A stretch of 64,000 nucleotides of DNA from Winslowiella toletana (GTDB lineage: Bacteria > Pseudomonadota > Gammaproteobacteria > Enterobacterales > Enterobacteriaceae). The translations under genes were made by a program, and so were the position numbers. This document shows, piece after piece, positions 23,122 through 32,394 of the stretch. Numbering within the stretch: position 1 is the stretch's first letter; each line of letters begins with the position of its first letter. Location of the stretch: assembly GCF_017875465.1 (NCBI RefSeq), contig NZ_JAGGMQ010000001.1, positions 434,001-498,000 on the forward strand, given 5' to 3'. The notes under the pieces are model-generated. The model was given only the letters and a program-made list of their open reading frames with translations, had not been told where the DNA came from and made no database searches.

Positions 23122-24171
23122 TTACCAGGCGCTGTTTTTAATATCGATCACAAAGCGATATTTCACGTCGCTTTTCAGCATGCGGGCAAACGCCGTTTCA
23201 ATCTGTTCGCCGGTAATTAACTCAATATCGGCGGTGATATTGTGCTGACCACAAAAATCCAGCACCTCCTGGGTTTCACCAATACTGCCAATTGAGGTGC
23301 CGCTAATACTCAGACGGCGGAACACCATTGGCGTCACATCCGGCGCCGGATGACGGCTATCCGGGATCCCCACCAGCACCAGATGGCCATTGGTTTTCAG
23401 CGTGCGCAGATAAGCATCAAGATCGTGCGGCGCAGCAACACAGTCAAGAATCAGATCGAGATGATTAGCCGCATCCGCCATCTGCTGTGCATCGGTCGAC
23501 ACCACCACCGATGTCGCGCCAAGGCGTCGGGCATCCTCACCCTTGTGTGCGGAGGTGGTAAACAGCGTCACTTCCGCCCCCAGCGCGCTGGCCAGTTTCA
23601 CCGCCATATGGCCGAGACCGCCGAGGCCAACAACGCCAACTTTATCTCCGGCCTTCACATTCCAGTGACGCAATGGCGACCAGACGGTGACTCCAGCGCA
23701 TAACAGCGGTGCTACGCCACTCAGTTCGAGGTTCTCCGGCACAGACACCACAAACTTACTGTCGACCACCATGCTCTGCGCATAGCCGCCATAAGTTGTG
23801 CCGCCGGTGTACTTATCTTTGCCATTGTAGGTGGCGGTAAAACCGGATTCGCAGTACTGCTCTTCGGCGCTGGCGCAGGCTGCGCAGTGACCGCAGGAAT
23901 CAACCATCACGCCGACGCCCACCAGGTCGCCCGGTTTAAAACCCGTGACGTTATGACCGCTTTCCAGCACGCGGCCAACAATTTCATGGCCAGGCAGCAT
24001 CGGATAGTTGCTGACGCCCCACTCATTGCGCGCCATATGCAGATCGGAATGGCAGACGCCGCAATAAAGGATATCAATGCAGATATCATCAGGTTGCATA
24101 TCACGCGCATCCAGCGTGGCGGTAGCAAGGGGCAGATGAGCGGCGCTGGCGACAAGGCCTTTAATTTTCAT
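23122..24171 (-). CDS. Zinc-dependent NADP alcohol dehydrogenase (YahK/cinnamyl-type)
   Basis: A 349-residue MDR aldehyde reductase similar to E. coli YahK. Catalytic zinc ligands lie in YCGVCHSDLH and LPGHEIVGRV, structural zinc cysteines in DSCGHCAACASAEEQYC, and the NADP fold in VGVVGLGGLGHMAVKLA; the C-terminus DVKYRFVIDIKN matches YahK. It reduces a broad range of aldehydes. The divergent HxlR regulator 105 bp away probably controls it. Confidence 0.9.
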   Translation of the reverse strand: MKIKGLVASAAHLPLATATLDARDMQPDDICIDILYCGVCHSDLHMARNEWGVSNYPMLPGHEIVGRVLESGHNVTGFKPGDLVGVGVMVDSCGHCAACASAEEQYCESGFTATYNGKDKYTGGTTYGGYAQSMVVDSKFVVSVPENLELSGVAPLLCAGVTVWSPLRHWNVKAGDKVGVVGLGGLGHMAVKLASALGAEVTLFTTSAHKGEDARRLGATSVVVSTDAQQMADAANHLDLILDCVAAPHDLDAYLRTLKTNGHLVLVGIPDSRHPAPDVTPMVFRRLSISGTSIGSIGETQEVLDFCGQHNITADIELITGEQIETAFARMLKSDVKYRFVIDIKNSAW

Positions 24172-24276
24172 AGGGCAATCCGGGTCAGTAAAATTTGCGG
24201 GGAGGCACTATAGACAACTGGCGTCACTATTGGTAGTAGTTACCCTTTTGGGACATAGATACCAAATGGTGACCAT

Positions 24277-24708
24277 ATGCCTGTAATGGTGAACGGCAAA
24301 ATGATGTTTTATGCGGACTCAGAGCCGCGCCGCTTAATGGAATTGTTCTCGGTAAAATGGACCTCTATGGTGATCCATGCGCTCTATCACTGGCCTGGCG
24401 GCAAATGCCGCACCGGCGAGCTACAGCGCAGCCTTGATGGCATTTCGAAGAAGATGCTGGTGCAGTCATTACGCGAAGTTGAACGCCGCGGCCTGGTGAC
24501 GCGCAATGTGTTTAATGTGGTGCCACCGAAAGTGGAATATGAATTAACCGCGCTGGGACGTACTTTTGCCGAACCGATCGAACTGATGTATCAGTGGGGG
24601 CAGGATAATAAAGCCGCGCTTGATGCGATGGAAGCCAGTTATCAGGCGACAGAAGCAACAACAGGAGGCGCAAACGCCGTCCCAGGAAAAGATTCCCCCC
24701 ATCTGTAG
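24277..24708 (+). CDS. HxlR-family transcriptional regulator
   Basis: A 143-residue winged helix. The HxlR pattern is MELFSVKWTSMVIHALYHWP, followed by RTGELQRSLDGISKKMLVQSLREVERRGLV and the wing VPPKVEYELTALG. Members often sense reactive aldehydes or quinones and control a divergent reductase; here the YahK-like dehydrogenase occupies that position. The typical N-terminal Cys of aldehyde-sensing members is not obvious. The last 20 residues look like an unstructured tail. Confidence 0.88.
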   Translation: MPVMVNGKMMFYADSEPRRLMELFSVKWTSMVIHALYHWPGGKCRTGELQRSLDGISKKMLVQSLREVERRGLVTRNVFNVVPPKVEYELTALGRTFAEPIELMYQWGQDNKAALDAMEASYQATEATTGGANAVPGKDSPHL

Positions 24709-24730
24709 GGGCGGCGTTCTCGCCGCCCGA
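24708..24730. repeat. gggcggcg-ttct-cgccgccc palindromic repeat, copy 1
   Basis: A perfect 8-bp stem with a 4-nt loop lies in the convergent gap after the HxlR gene. The same 20-mer recurs at 51344-51363. Dispersed palindromes of this kind are probably REP-like elements that also act as terminators. Confidence 0.65.
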
Positions 24731-24739
24731 GCGAAACGC

Positions 24740-25825
24740 TTACTGAATCATCACATCCAGCGCACGCAGATGGTGCGGCTGCCAGGAGAGCAGCACTTCA
24801 TCACCTGGACGCCAGCGCGGATCAATTTTCGCCGGCGTCAGTTTCACCATAAAATTGCCCTGCCCGGCGACTTCAGTCAGCATGCGTACATGGTCACCGA
24901 GATAGATAAACTGCTGAATCCGCGCGCGAATTTGCTGATCGCCCGTTTCCGGCGCATTCACATTCACCCGCTCCGGACGGATACTGAGCTGGATCTTTTT
25001 ACCCGGTGAACTGGGACGCACTTTCAGCGCATTCAGCTGCGTTCCGTCATCCAGTTTCACCTGATAATAATCACCGCTAATCCCCGCCTGCGTCGCCAGC
25101 AGTGTGTTATTTTCGCCGATAAACTGCGCCACAAAGGCGTTATTTGGCTCTTCATACAGTTTGCTCGGGCTGTCCATTTGCTGGATCATGCCGTCATTAA
25201 ACACCGCCACGCGATTCGACATGGTCATCGCCTCGCTCTGATCATGGGTGACATAGACCACCGTCAGATTTAGCATCTCATGCAACTGTTTGATTTCCAT
25301 CTGCATATGTTCACGTAACTGCTTATCCAGCGCTCCCAGAGGTTCATCCATCAGCACCAGTTTCGGCTCAAACACCAGCGCACGCGCCAGCGCCACACGC
25401 TGCTGCTGGCCGCCTGACATCTGCGCCGGATAGCGGTCTGCCAGATCGGTCAGTTTCACCATATCCAGCACGCGTTTTACCCGCTCCTGCGCATCGGATT
25501 TATTCATGCGGCGAATATTCAGCGGAAACGCCAGATTTTGCGCCACGGTCATATGCGGAAACAGCGCGTAATTCTGAAACACCATGCCGATATCGCGCTG
25601 ATGCGGCGGCAGAGTGTGCAGTGGCTGGTCGCGCAGCAAAATCTCGCCGTCGGTGGGGGTTTCAAACCCGGCCAGCATCATCAGACTGGTGGTTTTCCCG
25701 GAGCCGGAGGGGCCAAGCAGAGTAAGGAATTCTCCCTCTTCCACATCCAGATTGAGATTACGAACCACCAGCTTATCGCCGTCGTAGCTCTTTTTGATAT
25801 TGCGGAAACTGACAAATGTTCTCAT
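24740..25825 (-). CDS. Spermidine/putrescine-type ABC transporter ATPase (PotA-like)
   Basis: A 361-residue PotA/PotG-type ATPase. Walker A is LLGPSGSGKTTSLMML, the signature MSGGQQQRVALARAL, Walker B VLMDEPLGALDKQLREHMQ and the H-loop VYVTHDQSEAMTMS. A C-terminal TOBE_2 domain follows (LSIRPERVNV, FIYLGDHVRMLTE). Its matching binding protein and two permeases lie on the other strand at 29.2-32.4 kb, across the MocR and gabT genes, so the transporter is split over two transcription units. The substrate is likely a polyamine, GABA or a related amine. Confidence 0.88.
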   Translation of the reverse strand: MRTFVSFRNIKKSYDGDKLVVRNLNLDVEEGEFLTLLGPSGSGKTTSLMMLAGFETPTDGEILLRDQPLHTLPPHQRDIGMVFQNYALFPHMTVAQNLAFPLNIRRMNKSDAQERVKRVLDMVKLTDLADRYPAQMSGGQQQRVALARALVFEPKLVLMDEPLGALDKQLREHMQMEIKQLHEMLNLTVVYVTHDQSEAMTMSNRVAVFNDGMIQQMDSPSKLYEEPNNAFVAQFIGENNTLLATQAGISGDYYQVKLDDGTQLNALKVRPSSPGKKIQLSIRPERVNVNAPETGDQQIRARIQQFIYLGDHVRMLTEVAGQGNFMVKLTPAKIDPRWRPGDEVLLSWQPHHLRALDVMIQ

Positions 25826-25968
25826 CGCGCTCTCTTCTCAAATGCGTTGGCAATTAATCCGGCATGATTCCTGCATCATCCGGCTAATGCGAACTTTCCG
25901 GTGGCGGGTCTTTTTTTAGGATTACCACCGAAAATTTGCCGAAACAAGTAGCATTTGACAAAAAATGC

Positions 25969-26001
25969 GAAAAAAAAGCCTGAGGAATATCGCTTCAGGC
26001 T
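25969..26001 (-). terminator. Rho-independent terminator of the MocR gene
   Basis: On the minus strand AGCCTGA and TCAGGCT close a 7-bp stem (loop 11 nt) followed by an uninterrupted run of T. It lies 93 bp past the MocR stop codon and isolates it from the PotA-like gene. Confidence 0.8.
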
Positions 26002-26093
26002 GTTGTTTTCTATTGTCTTTTTAAAATACCCCATCAGGCGGCCGTGTTATGCCGCGAACAGAATCAGGCAATCCCCGTTGCGCGGCAATCCCC

Positions 26094-27593
26094 TCACGCC
26101 GTTGCCCCGTCACGATGCAAATGCCGCTTCAGACAGTGCGCAATCGGCGCAAACGTCTCCGCCATCTGCGCCTCGTCAACGCAGGCGTAACCCAGCAACA
26201 GGCCACGCCGTTTAGCGCCGGACATGTAATATCCCGACAGTGCGCGCGTCAGTACGCCAGCCTGTTCCAGCTCGGCGCTGACCGCCACATCGTCGATGGT
26301 ATCCGGCAACACCAGCACCAGATGCAGCCCGGCGTTGTTCTGCAGATTCAGAAATTGTGGCCCCAGCTCGCGGGTAATCGCCGCCACCAGCGCCGCGCGG
26401 CGCTTGCTGTATAACTGGCGCATGCGGCGCACATGGGCGGCGTAGTGTCCTTCGCGAATAAACTCCGCCAGCGTCAGCTGCACCAGACCATTGCCGCCAC
26501 GATACAGCTCGGAGTGCGCCATCTTCATCCGCGGCGCCAGCTGCTTCGGCAGCACCATGTAGCTGATACGGATGCCGGGATAGAGGGTTTTGCTGAAGGT
26601 GCCGAGATAGATCACCGGTGCATCAGGCGCCAGCCCCTGTAGCGCCGGAATCGGGCTATCGGCAAAGCGGAATTCACTGTCGTAGTCATCCTCCACCACC
26701 CAGCTGCCCCACTCGCGCGCCAGACTCAGCAGACGCTGACGGCGTTCCAGACTCATCACCACCCCCAGCGGATACTGATGCGAGGGCGTGACGCAAATCA
26801 GGCGTGGCGGCGGTAGCCCGTCATCCTGCGGTGTTGGATTCATGCCGCCGTTATCAACCGGGGTGGGAATAATTTTCACCCCGTTTACCGCCAGCACATT
26901 GCGGATCCCCCAGTAACCTGGCTCTTCCATCCATGCCGTATCGCCGGGGTCGCAAAGCATCTTCGCCAGCAGATCCAGCGACTGATGGGTTCCGGCGGTA
27001 ATCACAATCTGGTCCGGCGTACACACCACCGAGCGCACCACGCGCAGATAGTCCGCCAGCGCCTGTTGCAGTTCAAGGCAGCCACCGTGCGGCGAGTAGG
27101 TCAGTGAGGCAAACGGCATCCGGCGGCTGAGACGCAGCTGAATTTTGCGCCAGATATCATGCGGCACATGGGTGACATCCGGTACCCCCGGCATAAACGC
27201 GCCCCACTGGAACGGGCCGACACCGCTGCGGCTCAGCAGCGTGTTGCCGCGTTTGGAGAGTCGCAGCGGGCTGAATGGCGTACTGGATGGTTTTTTTGTC
27301 GCATCCTCCGGCGTCGGGCACAAATCGGGCAGCGGATCGCTGACGAAGGTACCACTTCCGGCGCGGGTCGCCAGATAGCCCTCGGACTGCAACTGTTCGT
27401 AGGCCGCCAGCACGGTATTACGTGATACGGAAAGCTCCGCAGCGAGATCGCGCGAGGCCGGCAGCCGCGCGCCGGGGGCAATCGCGCCCTCCTGAATCGC
27501 ACTCTGTAAAGCGTCGTACAAACGCTTGCCGAGAGCACCGACGGTCATCCTGCCTAAGCGGTGGGCGAGCAGGTCGCCAAGTAACGATCGCAA
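26094..27593 (-). CDS. MocR-family regulator (GntR HTH plus aminotransferase domain)
   Basis: A 499-residue fusion. A GntR winged helix (about 15-85: LYDALQSAIQEGAIAPGARL, then SRNTVLAAYEQLQSEGYLAT) is joined to a fold-type I aminotransferase-like domain. The PLP lysine region is YLGTFSKTLYPGIRISYMVL, and the Asp of VVEDDYDSEFRF is also visible. GabR and PdxR are known members that use PLP and an amine to sense ligand. It is divergent from gabT, which argues for control of GABA/polyamine use. The start is a TTG at 27593 after GAGGT; an internal ATG at 27549 is the alternative. Confidence 0.9.
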   Translation of the reverse strand: MRSLLGDLLAHRLGRMTVGALGKRLYDALQSAIQEGAIAPGARLPASRDLAAELSVSRNTVLAAYEQLQSEGYLATRAGSGTFVSDPLPDLCPTPEDATKKPSSTPFSPLRLSKRGNTLLSRSGVGPFQWGAFMPGVPDVTHVPHDIWRKIQLRLSRRMPFASLTYSPHGGCLELQQALADYLRVVRSVVCTPDQIVITAGTHQSLDLLAKMLCDPGDTAWMEEPGYWGIRNVLAVNGVKIIPTPVDNGGMNPTPQDDGLPPPRLICVTPSHQYPLGVVMSLERRQRLLSLAREWGSWVVEDDYDSEFRFADSPIPALQGLAPDAPVIYLGTFSKTLYPGIRISYMVLPKQLAPRMKMAHSELYRGGNGLVQLTLAEFIREGHYAAHVRRMRQLYSKRRAALVAAITRELGPQFLNLQNNAGLHLVLVLPDTIDDVAVSAELEQAGVLTRALSGYYMSGAKRRGLLLGYACVDEAQMAETFAPIAHCLKRHLHRDGATA

Positions 27594-27716
27594 ATTGGTA
27601 CCTCGAAATAATTAAAACTGGCTCTGGATAATACAACCGCCGGAAGGCTAAAAAGCAAGGGCAGCATACGGAATCAACGCGGAATAACCGCAGCAGGAAC
27701 TGAGTGAGGTAAACCT

Positions 27717-28976
27717 ATGAGCATCAGTGAAGTTCAGCAACGCCGTCTCGACGCCACGCCCCGCGGTGTTGGCGTGATGTGTGATTTCTTTACCGCGAAA
27801 GCGGAAAACGCCACCCTCTGGGATCAGAATGGCCGTGAGTATATCGATTTCACCGCCGGTATTGCCGTACTGAACACCGGCCACCGTCACCCAAAAGTGC
27901 TGGCCGCCGTACGTGAACAGCTGGAGTGCTTTACCCATACCGCTTTCCAGGTCCTGCCGTATGAAAATTATATTGCGCTGGCCGAGCGCCTGAACACCAT
28001 CGTGCCGATCGCTGGCAAAGCGAAAACCACCTTCTTCACCACCGGCGCCGAAGCGGTAGAAAATGCGGTGAAAATTGCCCGCGCCGCCACCGGACGTCCG
28101 GGGGTCATCACCTTTACCGGCGCCTTCCATGGCCGTACCCTGCTGACCATGGCGCTAACCGGCAAAGTCACGCCGTATAAAACCGGATTTGGTCCGTTCC
28201 CCGCTTCGGTATTCCATGCCCGTTATCCCAATCAGCAACAGGGTGTCAGCGTTGCCGACGCGATGCAAAGCCTTGATGATATTTTCCATTGCGATATCGC
28301 CCCGCAACAGGTGGCGGCGATCCTCTACGAACCGATCCAGGGTGAAGGTGGCTTTAATATCGCTCCGGCAGAGTTTGTCACTGCCCTGCGCGAACTCTGC
28401 GACCAGCACGGTATTCTGCTGATTGCCGACGAAATCCAGAGCGGCTTTGCCCGTACCGGTAAAATGTTCGCCAGTGACTACTACGATGTTAAACCGGATT
28501 TGATCACCATGGCGAAAAGCCTCGGTGGCGGCTTTCCGCTCTCCGCCGTTGCCGGTCGCGCCGCAGTGATGGACGCGCCGCTGCCCGGCGGCCTCGGCGG
28601 CACTTACGCCGGTAGCCCGATTGCGATAGCCGCCGCCTGCGCGGTGCTGGATGTGATTGCCGAAGAGCAGCTGTGCGAACGCGCGCTGCAACTTGGCGCT
28701 GAACTGACCGCCAGCGTCAAAGGTTGCCATAACCCGGCGGTCGCCGATGTGCGCGGCCGCGGTTCGATGGTGGCGGTAGAGTTTAACGATCCGGCCAGCG
28801 GCAAACCGTCGGCGGATATCGCGCGCAGCGTTCAGCAGCGCGCGCTGGCCGCTGGCTTGATTTTGCTGACCTGCGGCACCCACGGCAATGTGATTCGTTT
28901 TCTCTATCCACTGACCATTCCCGATGCGCAGTTCCGCGAAGGCCTGAGCCGCCTGACCACTATTCTGCAAAGTTAA
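27717..28976 (+). CDS. gabT: 4-Aminobutyrate aminotransferase family enzyme
   Basis: A 419-residue class III aminotransferase very similar to GabT/PuuE. It shows TAGIAVLNTGHRHPKVLAAV, the PLP-phosphate loop FTTGAEAVENAVKIARAATG, the Asp of LLIADEIQSGFARTG and the PLP Lys in LITMAKSLGGGFPLSAVAGR. It converts GABA and 2-oxoglutarate to succinate semialdehyde and glutamate. GAGGT lies upstream of the ATG. With the adjacent amine transporter and MocR regulator it forms an amine-utilisation cluster. No succinate-semialdehyde dehydrogenase is in the window. Confidence 0.9.
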   Translation: MSISEVQQRRLDATPRGVGVMCDFFTAKAENATLWDQNGREYIDFTAGIAVLNTGHRHPKVLAAVREQLECFTHTAFQVLPYENYIALAERLNTIVPIAGKAKTTFFTTGAEAVENAVKIARAATGRPGVITFTGAFHGRTLLTMALTGKVTPYKTGFGPFPASVFHARYPNQQQGVSVADAMQSLDDIFHCDIAPQQVAAILYEPIQGEGGFNIAPAEFVTALRELCDQHGILLIADEIQSGFARTGKMFASDYYDVKPDLITMAKSLGGGFPLSAVAGRAAVMDAPLPGGLGGTYAGSPIAIAAACAVLDVIAEEQLCERALQLGAELTASVKGCHNPAVADVRGRGSMVAVEFNDPASGKPSADIARSVQQRALAAGLILLTCGTHGNVIRFLYPLTIPDAQFREGLSRLTTILQS

Positions 28977-29186
28977 GCACGCAGCGGCGGGGATTTCGCA
29001 CCAGGCTGGTGCAGGATCGCCGCCGCTGAACGCATACGCAGGGCTGTGTGCCGCAGGATGCGTTATGGCACAAATAATGCAGTACAAAATCCATGTAAAA
29101 ACATGATGCATCATACATCTGATTTTCACGCCGTTTTTCGGCCATCGAATTTTTCACCCATTACCGGGATACCGAGGAGTCACAGC

Positions 29187-30218
29187 ATGCATAAGAAATT
29201 GGCCGCTCTCGCCGTGTTAACCACCATGGCCTTTGCCGCGCAGGCGGAAACGCTGACCGTGGTCTCTTTTGGTGGTCTGAACAAGGACGCTCAGGATAAA
29301 GCCTTTTATAAACCTTTCGCCGCTACCGGCAAAGGCAGCGTTGAGCCAGGCGAATATAACGGTGAAATGGCGCGTATCCGCGCCATGGTGGAAACCGGTC
29401 AGGTCGGCTGGGATGTGGTGGAAGTGGAAAGCTCGGAGCTGGTGCGTGGCTGTGACGAAGGGCTGTTCGAAACCCTCGACTGGAGCAAACTGGGCAATAA
29501 AGATGATTTCGTGCCGGGCACCATCGTCGGTGAGTGTGGCGCCGGGATTTTCCTCTGGTCAACGGTGCTGACTTACGATGCTCAGAAACTGAAAAAAGCG
29601 CCAACCGACTGGAGTGATTTCTGGAATGTGAAAGAGTTTCCGGGCAAACGCGCAATGCGTAAAAGCGCCAAGCTGACCATGGAAATCGCCCTGCTGGCGG
29701 ACGGCGTCAAACGTGAAGATATCTATAAAGTGCTGGCGACGCCGGCCGGTGTCGAGCGCGCGTTTAAAAAACTCGATCAGCTGAAACCCAATATTCAGTG
29801 GTGGGAATCCGGTGCGCAGCCGCTGCAGTGGATGGTTTCCGGTGATGTGGTAATGACCACTGCCTATAACGGCCGCATCAGCGCCGCGCAGAAAGAGGGA
29901 CATGACTTTAAAGCGGTGTGGAATAACAGCCTGTATGACCTCGACAGCTGGGCGATTGTTAAAGGCAGCAAACATAAAGCACTGGCTGAGGACTTTATCG
30001 CCTTTGCTAACAAGCCGGAAAATCAGAAAGTTTTCGCTGAAAACATTCCTTACGGTCCGACCAATAAAAACACCACGCCGCTGATTGATGCCAGTATCCT
30101 GAAAAACCTGCCGACGGCGCCGGATAACCTGGCCGTCTCTTTGCAAGTGAATACCGAGTTCTGGATTGAACACGGTGAAGATCTGGAGCAACGTTTTAAC
30201 GCCTGGGCGGCGAAATAA
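29187..30218 (+). CDS. Spermidine/putrescine-type periplasmic binding protein
   Basis: A 343-residue SBP_bac_8 protein with a Sec signal (MHKKLAALAVLTTMAFAAQA) and mature start ETLTVVSFGGLNKDAQ. It has EPGEYNGEMARIRAMVETGQ, WDVVEVESSELVRGCDEGLF and the amine-pocket-like DLDSWAIVKGSKHK. I chose the ATG at 29187 because of GAGGAG upstream and the signal peptide; the frame is open back to 29046. It belongs with the two permeases just downstream and the PotA-like ATPase at 24.7 kb. Confidence 0.9.
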   Translation: MHKKLAALAVLTTMAFAAQAETLTVVSFGGLNKDAQDKAFYKPFAATGKGSVEPGEYNGEMARIRAMVETGQVGWDVVEVESSELVRGCDEGLFETLDWSKLGNKDDFVPGTIVGECGAGIFLWSTVLTYDAQKLKKAPTDWSDFWNVKEFPGKRAMRKSAKLTMEIALLADGVKREDIYKVLATPAGVERAFKKLDQLKPNIQWWESGAQPLQWMVSGDVVMTTAYNGRISAAQKEGHDFKAVWNNSLYDLDSWAIVKGSKHKALAEDFIAFANKPENQKVFAENIPYGPTNKNTTPLIDASILKNLPTAPDNLAVSLQVNTEFWIEHGEDLEQRFNAWAAK

Positions 30219-30278
30219 CCTGTGATGCGGCCTTCACCGGCCGCATCCTGCCGATTTAACCCGTAAAGGAGCCAGCCA

Positions 30279-31547
30279 TTGAGCCAGAATCCCGTGATGG
30301 ACAACGCCATCAACAATGCCCCTGATACCGACGGTCCGACCCTGAACCAGCGGTTGCGCAAAGTCGATGCCGCTAAAACACGCCGCTCACTGTGGCTTAT
30401 CGCCCCGTTACTGGCTTTTGTGGTGGTCTGCTTTTTATTCCCGATTGGTTCGATTCTGATTAAGAGCGTGCAAAACCCGGAACTGACCAGCACGCTACCG
30501 AACAGCGTGGCGGCGCTGCAAAAATGGGACGGCGTCAGCCTGCCTGACGAAGCGCTGTTCGCCACCCTCGGCAACGAACTGGTCGCGGCGCGCGAGCGCG
30601 GGCAGATTGCGGCGGTCGCCAAACGCATGAGTTATGAAGACAGCCGCTTTCGCCGCCTGATTGTCACCACCCCGCGTAAAATGCCCAAAGATGGCGCGCC
30701 GGTAAAAGAGACATTAATCGCCGCCCTGCCCGACTGGGGCAAGATCAGCACCTGGCAGGCGCTGCAACGTGCTTCGGCCAGCGTGACGCCCTACTATTTA
30801 TTGTCGGTATTTGATCGCAAGGTCGATGTCGACAGCGGCAAAATCGAAAAGCTGCCCGCCGATCAGGCGCTGTACTTTAATGTGCTGCTGCGCACCTTAT
30901 GGATGGCGACCGTGGTGACGCTGTTTTGCGTGGCGCTCGGTTATCCGCTGGCGTACTGGTTAGCGAAGCAGCCGGTGGGCCGCGCCAATCTGCTAATGAT
31001 TATGGTGCTGCTGCCGTTCTGGACCTCACTGATTGTGCGTACCGCCAGCTGGATCGTACTGTTACAGTCCGGCGGCCTGATCAACAGTTCGTTACAGTGG
31101 CTGGGGATTATCGACCATCCGCTGGCGCTGGTGTTTAACCGTGTTGGCGTTTATATCTCAATGACCCATATTCTGCTGCCGTTTATCGTGCTGCCGCTGT
31201 ATGCGGTGATGAAAGGCATCTCGCCAAACTATGTGCGCGCAGCGGTCTCCCTTGGCGCGCATCCGTTTAGCGCCTTCTGGCGGGTCTATGTGCCGCAGAC
31301 TTACGCGGGCGTCACTGCCGGGGCGCTGCTGGTATTTATGATGGCGATTGGCTATTACGTCACCCCGGCGCTGCTTGGCGGACCGGAAGATCAGATGGTC
31401 AGCTACTTTGTCGCCTTCTTTACCAATACCACCATGAACTGGGGTATGGCCGCCGCACTGGGCACGCAGCTGCTGATTATCGTTATCCTGCTGTATATCG
31501 TCTATATCCGCGTCACCCGAACCTCTGCGGAAGCAGCGCGTCATTAA
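30279..31547 (+). CDS. PotB-like ABC transporter permease (long form)
   Basis: A 422-residue permease. A first span (LWLIAPLLAFVVVCFLFPIG) is followed by an unusually long hydrophilic periplasmic segment of about 150 residues before the remaining five spans, as in some spermidine/putrescine permeases. The EAA loop reads RAAVSLGAHPFSAFWRVYVP. The start is a TTG at 30279 placed 8 nt after AAAGGAG. The PotC-like permease follows after 15 bp. Confidence 0.9.
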   Translation: MSQNPVMDNAINNAPDTDGPTLNQRLRKVDAAKTRRSLWLIAPLLAFVVVCFLFPIGSILIKSVQNPELTSTLPNSVAALQKWDGVSLPDEALFATLGNELVAARERGQIAAVAKRMSYEDSRFRRLIVTTPRKMPKDGAPVKETLIAALPDWGKISTWQALQRASASVTPYYLLSVFDRKVDVDSGKIEKLPADQALYFNVLLRTLWMATVVTLFCVALGYPLAYWLAKQPVGRANLLMIMVLLPFWTSLIVRTASWIVLLQSGGLINSSLQWLGIIDHPLALVFNRVGVYISMTHILLPFIVLPLYAVMKGISPNYVRAAVSLGAHPFSAFWRVYVPQTYAGVTAGALLVFMMAIGYYVTPALLGGPEDQMVSYFVAFFTNTTMNWGMAAALGTQLLIIVILLYIVYIRVTRTSAEAARH

Positions 31548-31562
31548 TCACGGAGAAGCGTA

Positions 31563-32375
31563 ATGAAACAACATGGCTCGCAACTGTTACGCCTGTGGAA
31601 ATATGCCTTTAATTTCTATGGCGCGGCAATTCTGCTTTTTCTTATCATACCGATTCTGGTGATCGTACCGCTGTCGTTTAATGCCGGTTCCTTTCTCAGC
31701 TATCCGTTAAGCGGCTTCTCCCTGCGCTGGTACCAGACCTTTTTCCACTCGCAGGAGTGGCTGGGCGCGCTGGGTAACAGTCTGTTAATCGCCCCGCTCG
31801 CCACCCTGCTGGCCACCGTACTCGGGGTGCTGGCGTCGATGGGGCTGGTGCGCGGCGAATTCCGCGGTAAAGGGCTGGTGATGGCGATAATTATTTCGCC
31901 GATGGTTGCGCCAGTGGTGATTATCGCCGTCGGTATGTTCTTCTTCTTTGCCCGTCTGTCACTGCTGAACAGCTATGCCGGTCTGGTGCTGGCCCATGCG
32001 CTGATTGGCGTGCCGTTTGTGGTGATCACCGTTACTGCGGTGCTGAAAAACTACGACACCAATCTGTCACGCGCCGCCGCAAACCTCGGTGCCAGTCCGC
32101 TGCTGGTGTTTCGTAAAATCACCCTGCCGCTGATTGCGCCAGGCGTATTTTCCGGCGCGCTGTTCGCTTTTGCCGCATCCTTTGATGAAGTGGTGGTGAC
32201 GCTGTTTCTCGCCAGTCCGCGCCAGCGTACACTGCCGATTCAGATGTTCGCCGGTATCCGCGAAAACCTCGATCCAACCATCGCCGCCGCGGCCAGTCTG
32301 ATGATTGGCGCATCGCTGATACTGTTAATCGTGATGGAAGTTCTTCGCCGCCGCAGCGAACGCCTGCGCAGCTAA
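31563..32375 (+). CDS. PotC-like ABC transporter permease
   Basis: A 270-residue BPD_transp_1 permease with six spans (ILLFLIIPILVIVPLSFNAG at the start). The EAA loop is RAAANLGASPLLVFRKITLP, and FAASFDEVVVTLFL is typical of PotC. It partners the PotB-like permease upstream and the binding protein. An SDR gene follows after 19 bp in the same operon. Confidence 0.92.
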   Translation: MKQHGSQLLRLWKYAFNFYGAAILLFLIIPILVIVPLSFNAGSFLSYPLSGFSLRWYQTFFHSQEWLGALGNSLLIAPLATLLATVLGVLASMGLVRGEFRGKGLVMAIIISPMVAPVVIIAVGMFFFFARLSLLNSYAGLVLAHALIGVPFVVITVTAVLKNYDTNLSRAAANLGASPLLVFRKITLPLIAPGVFSGALFAFAASFDEVVVTLFLASPRQRTLPIQMFAGIRENLDPTIAAAASLMIGASLILLIVMEVLRRRSERLRS

Positions 32376-32394
32376 TCACAATGGAGGTTCAGTT

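Noticed and set aside
28155..29129. 324-residue minus-strand frame over gabT
   Set aside because: Antisense shadow of gabT, which carries all aminotransferase motifs.
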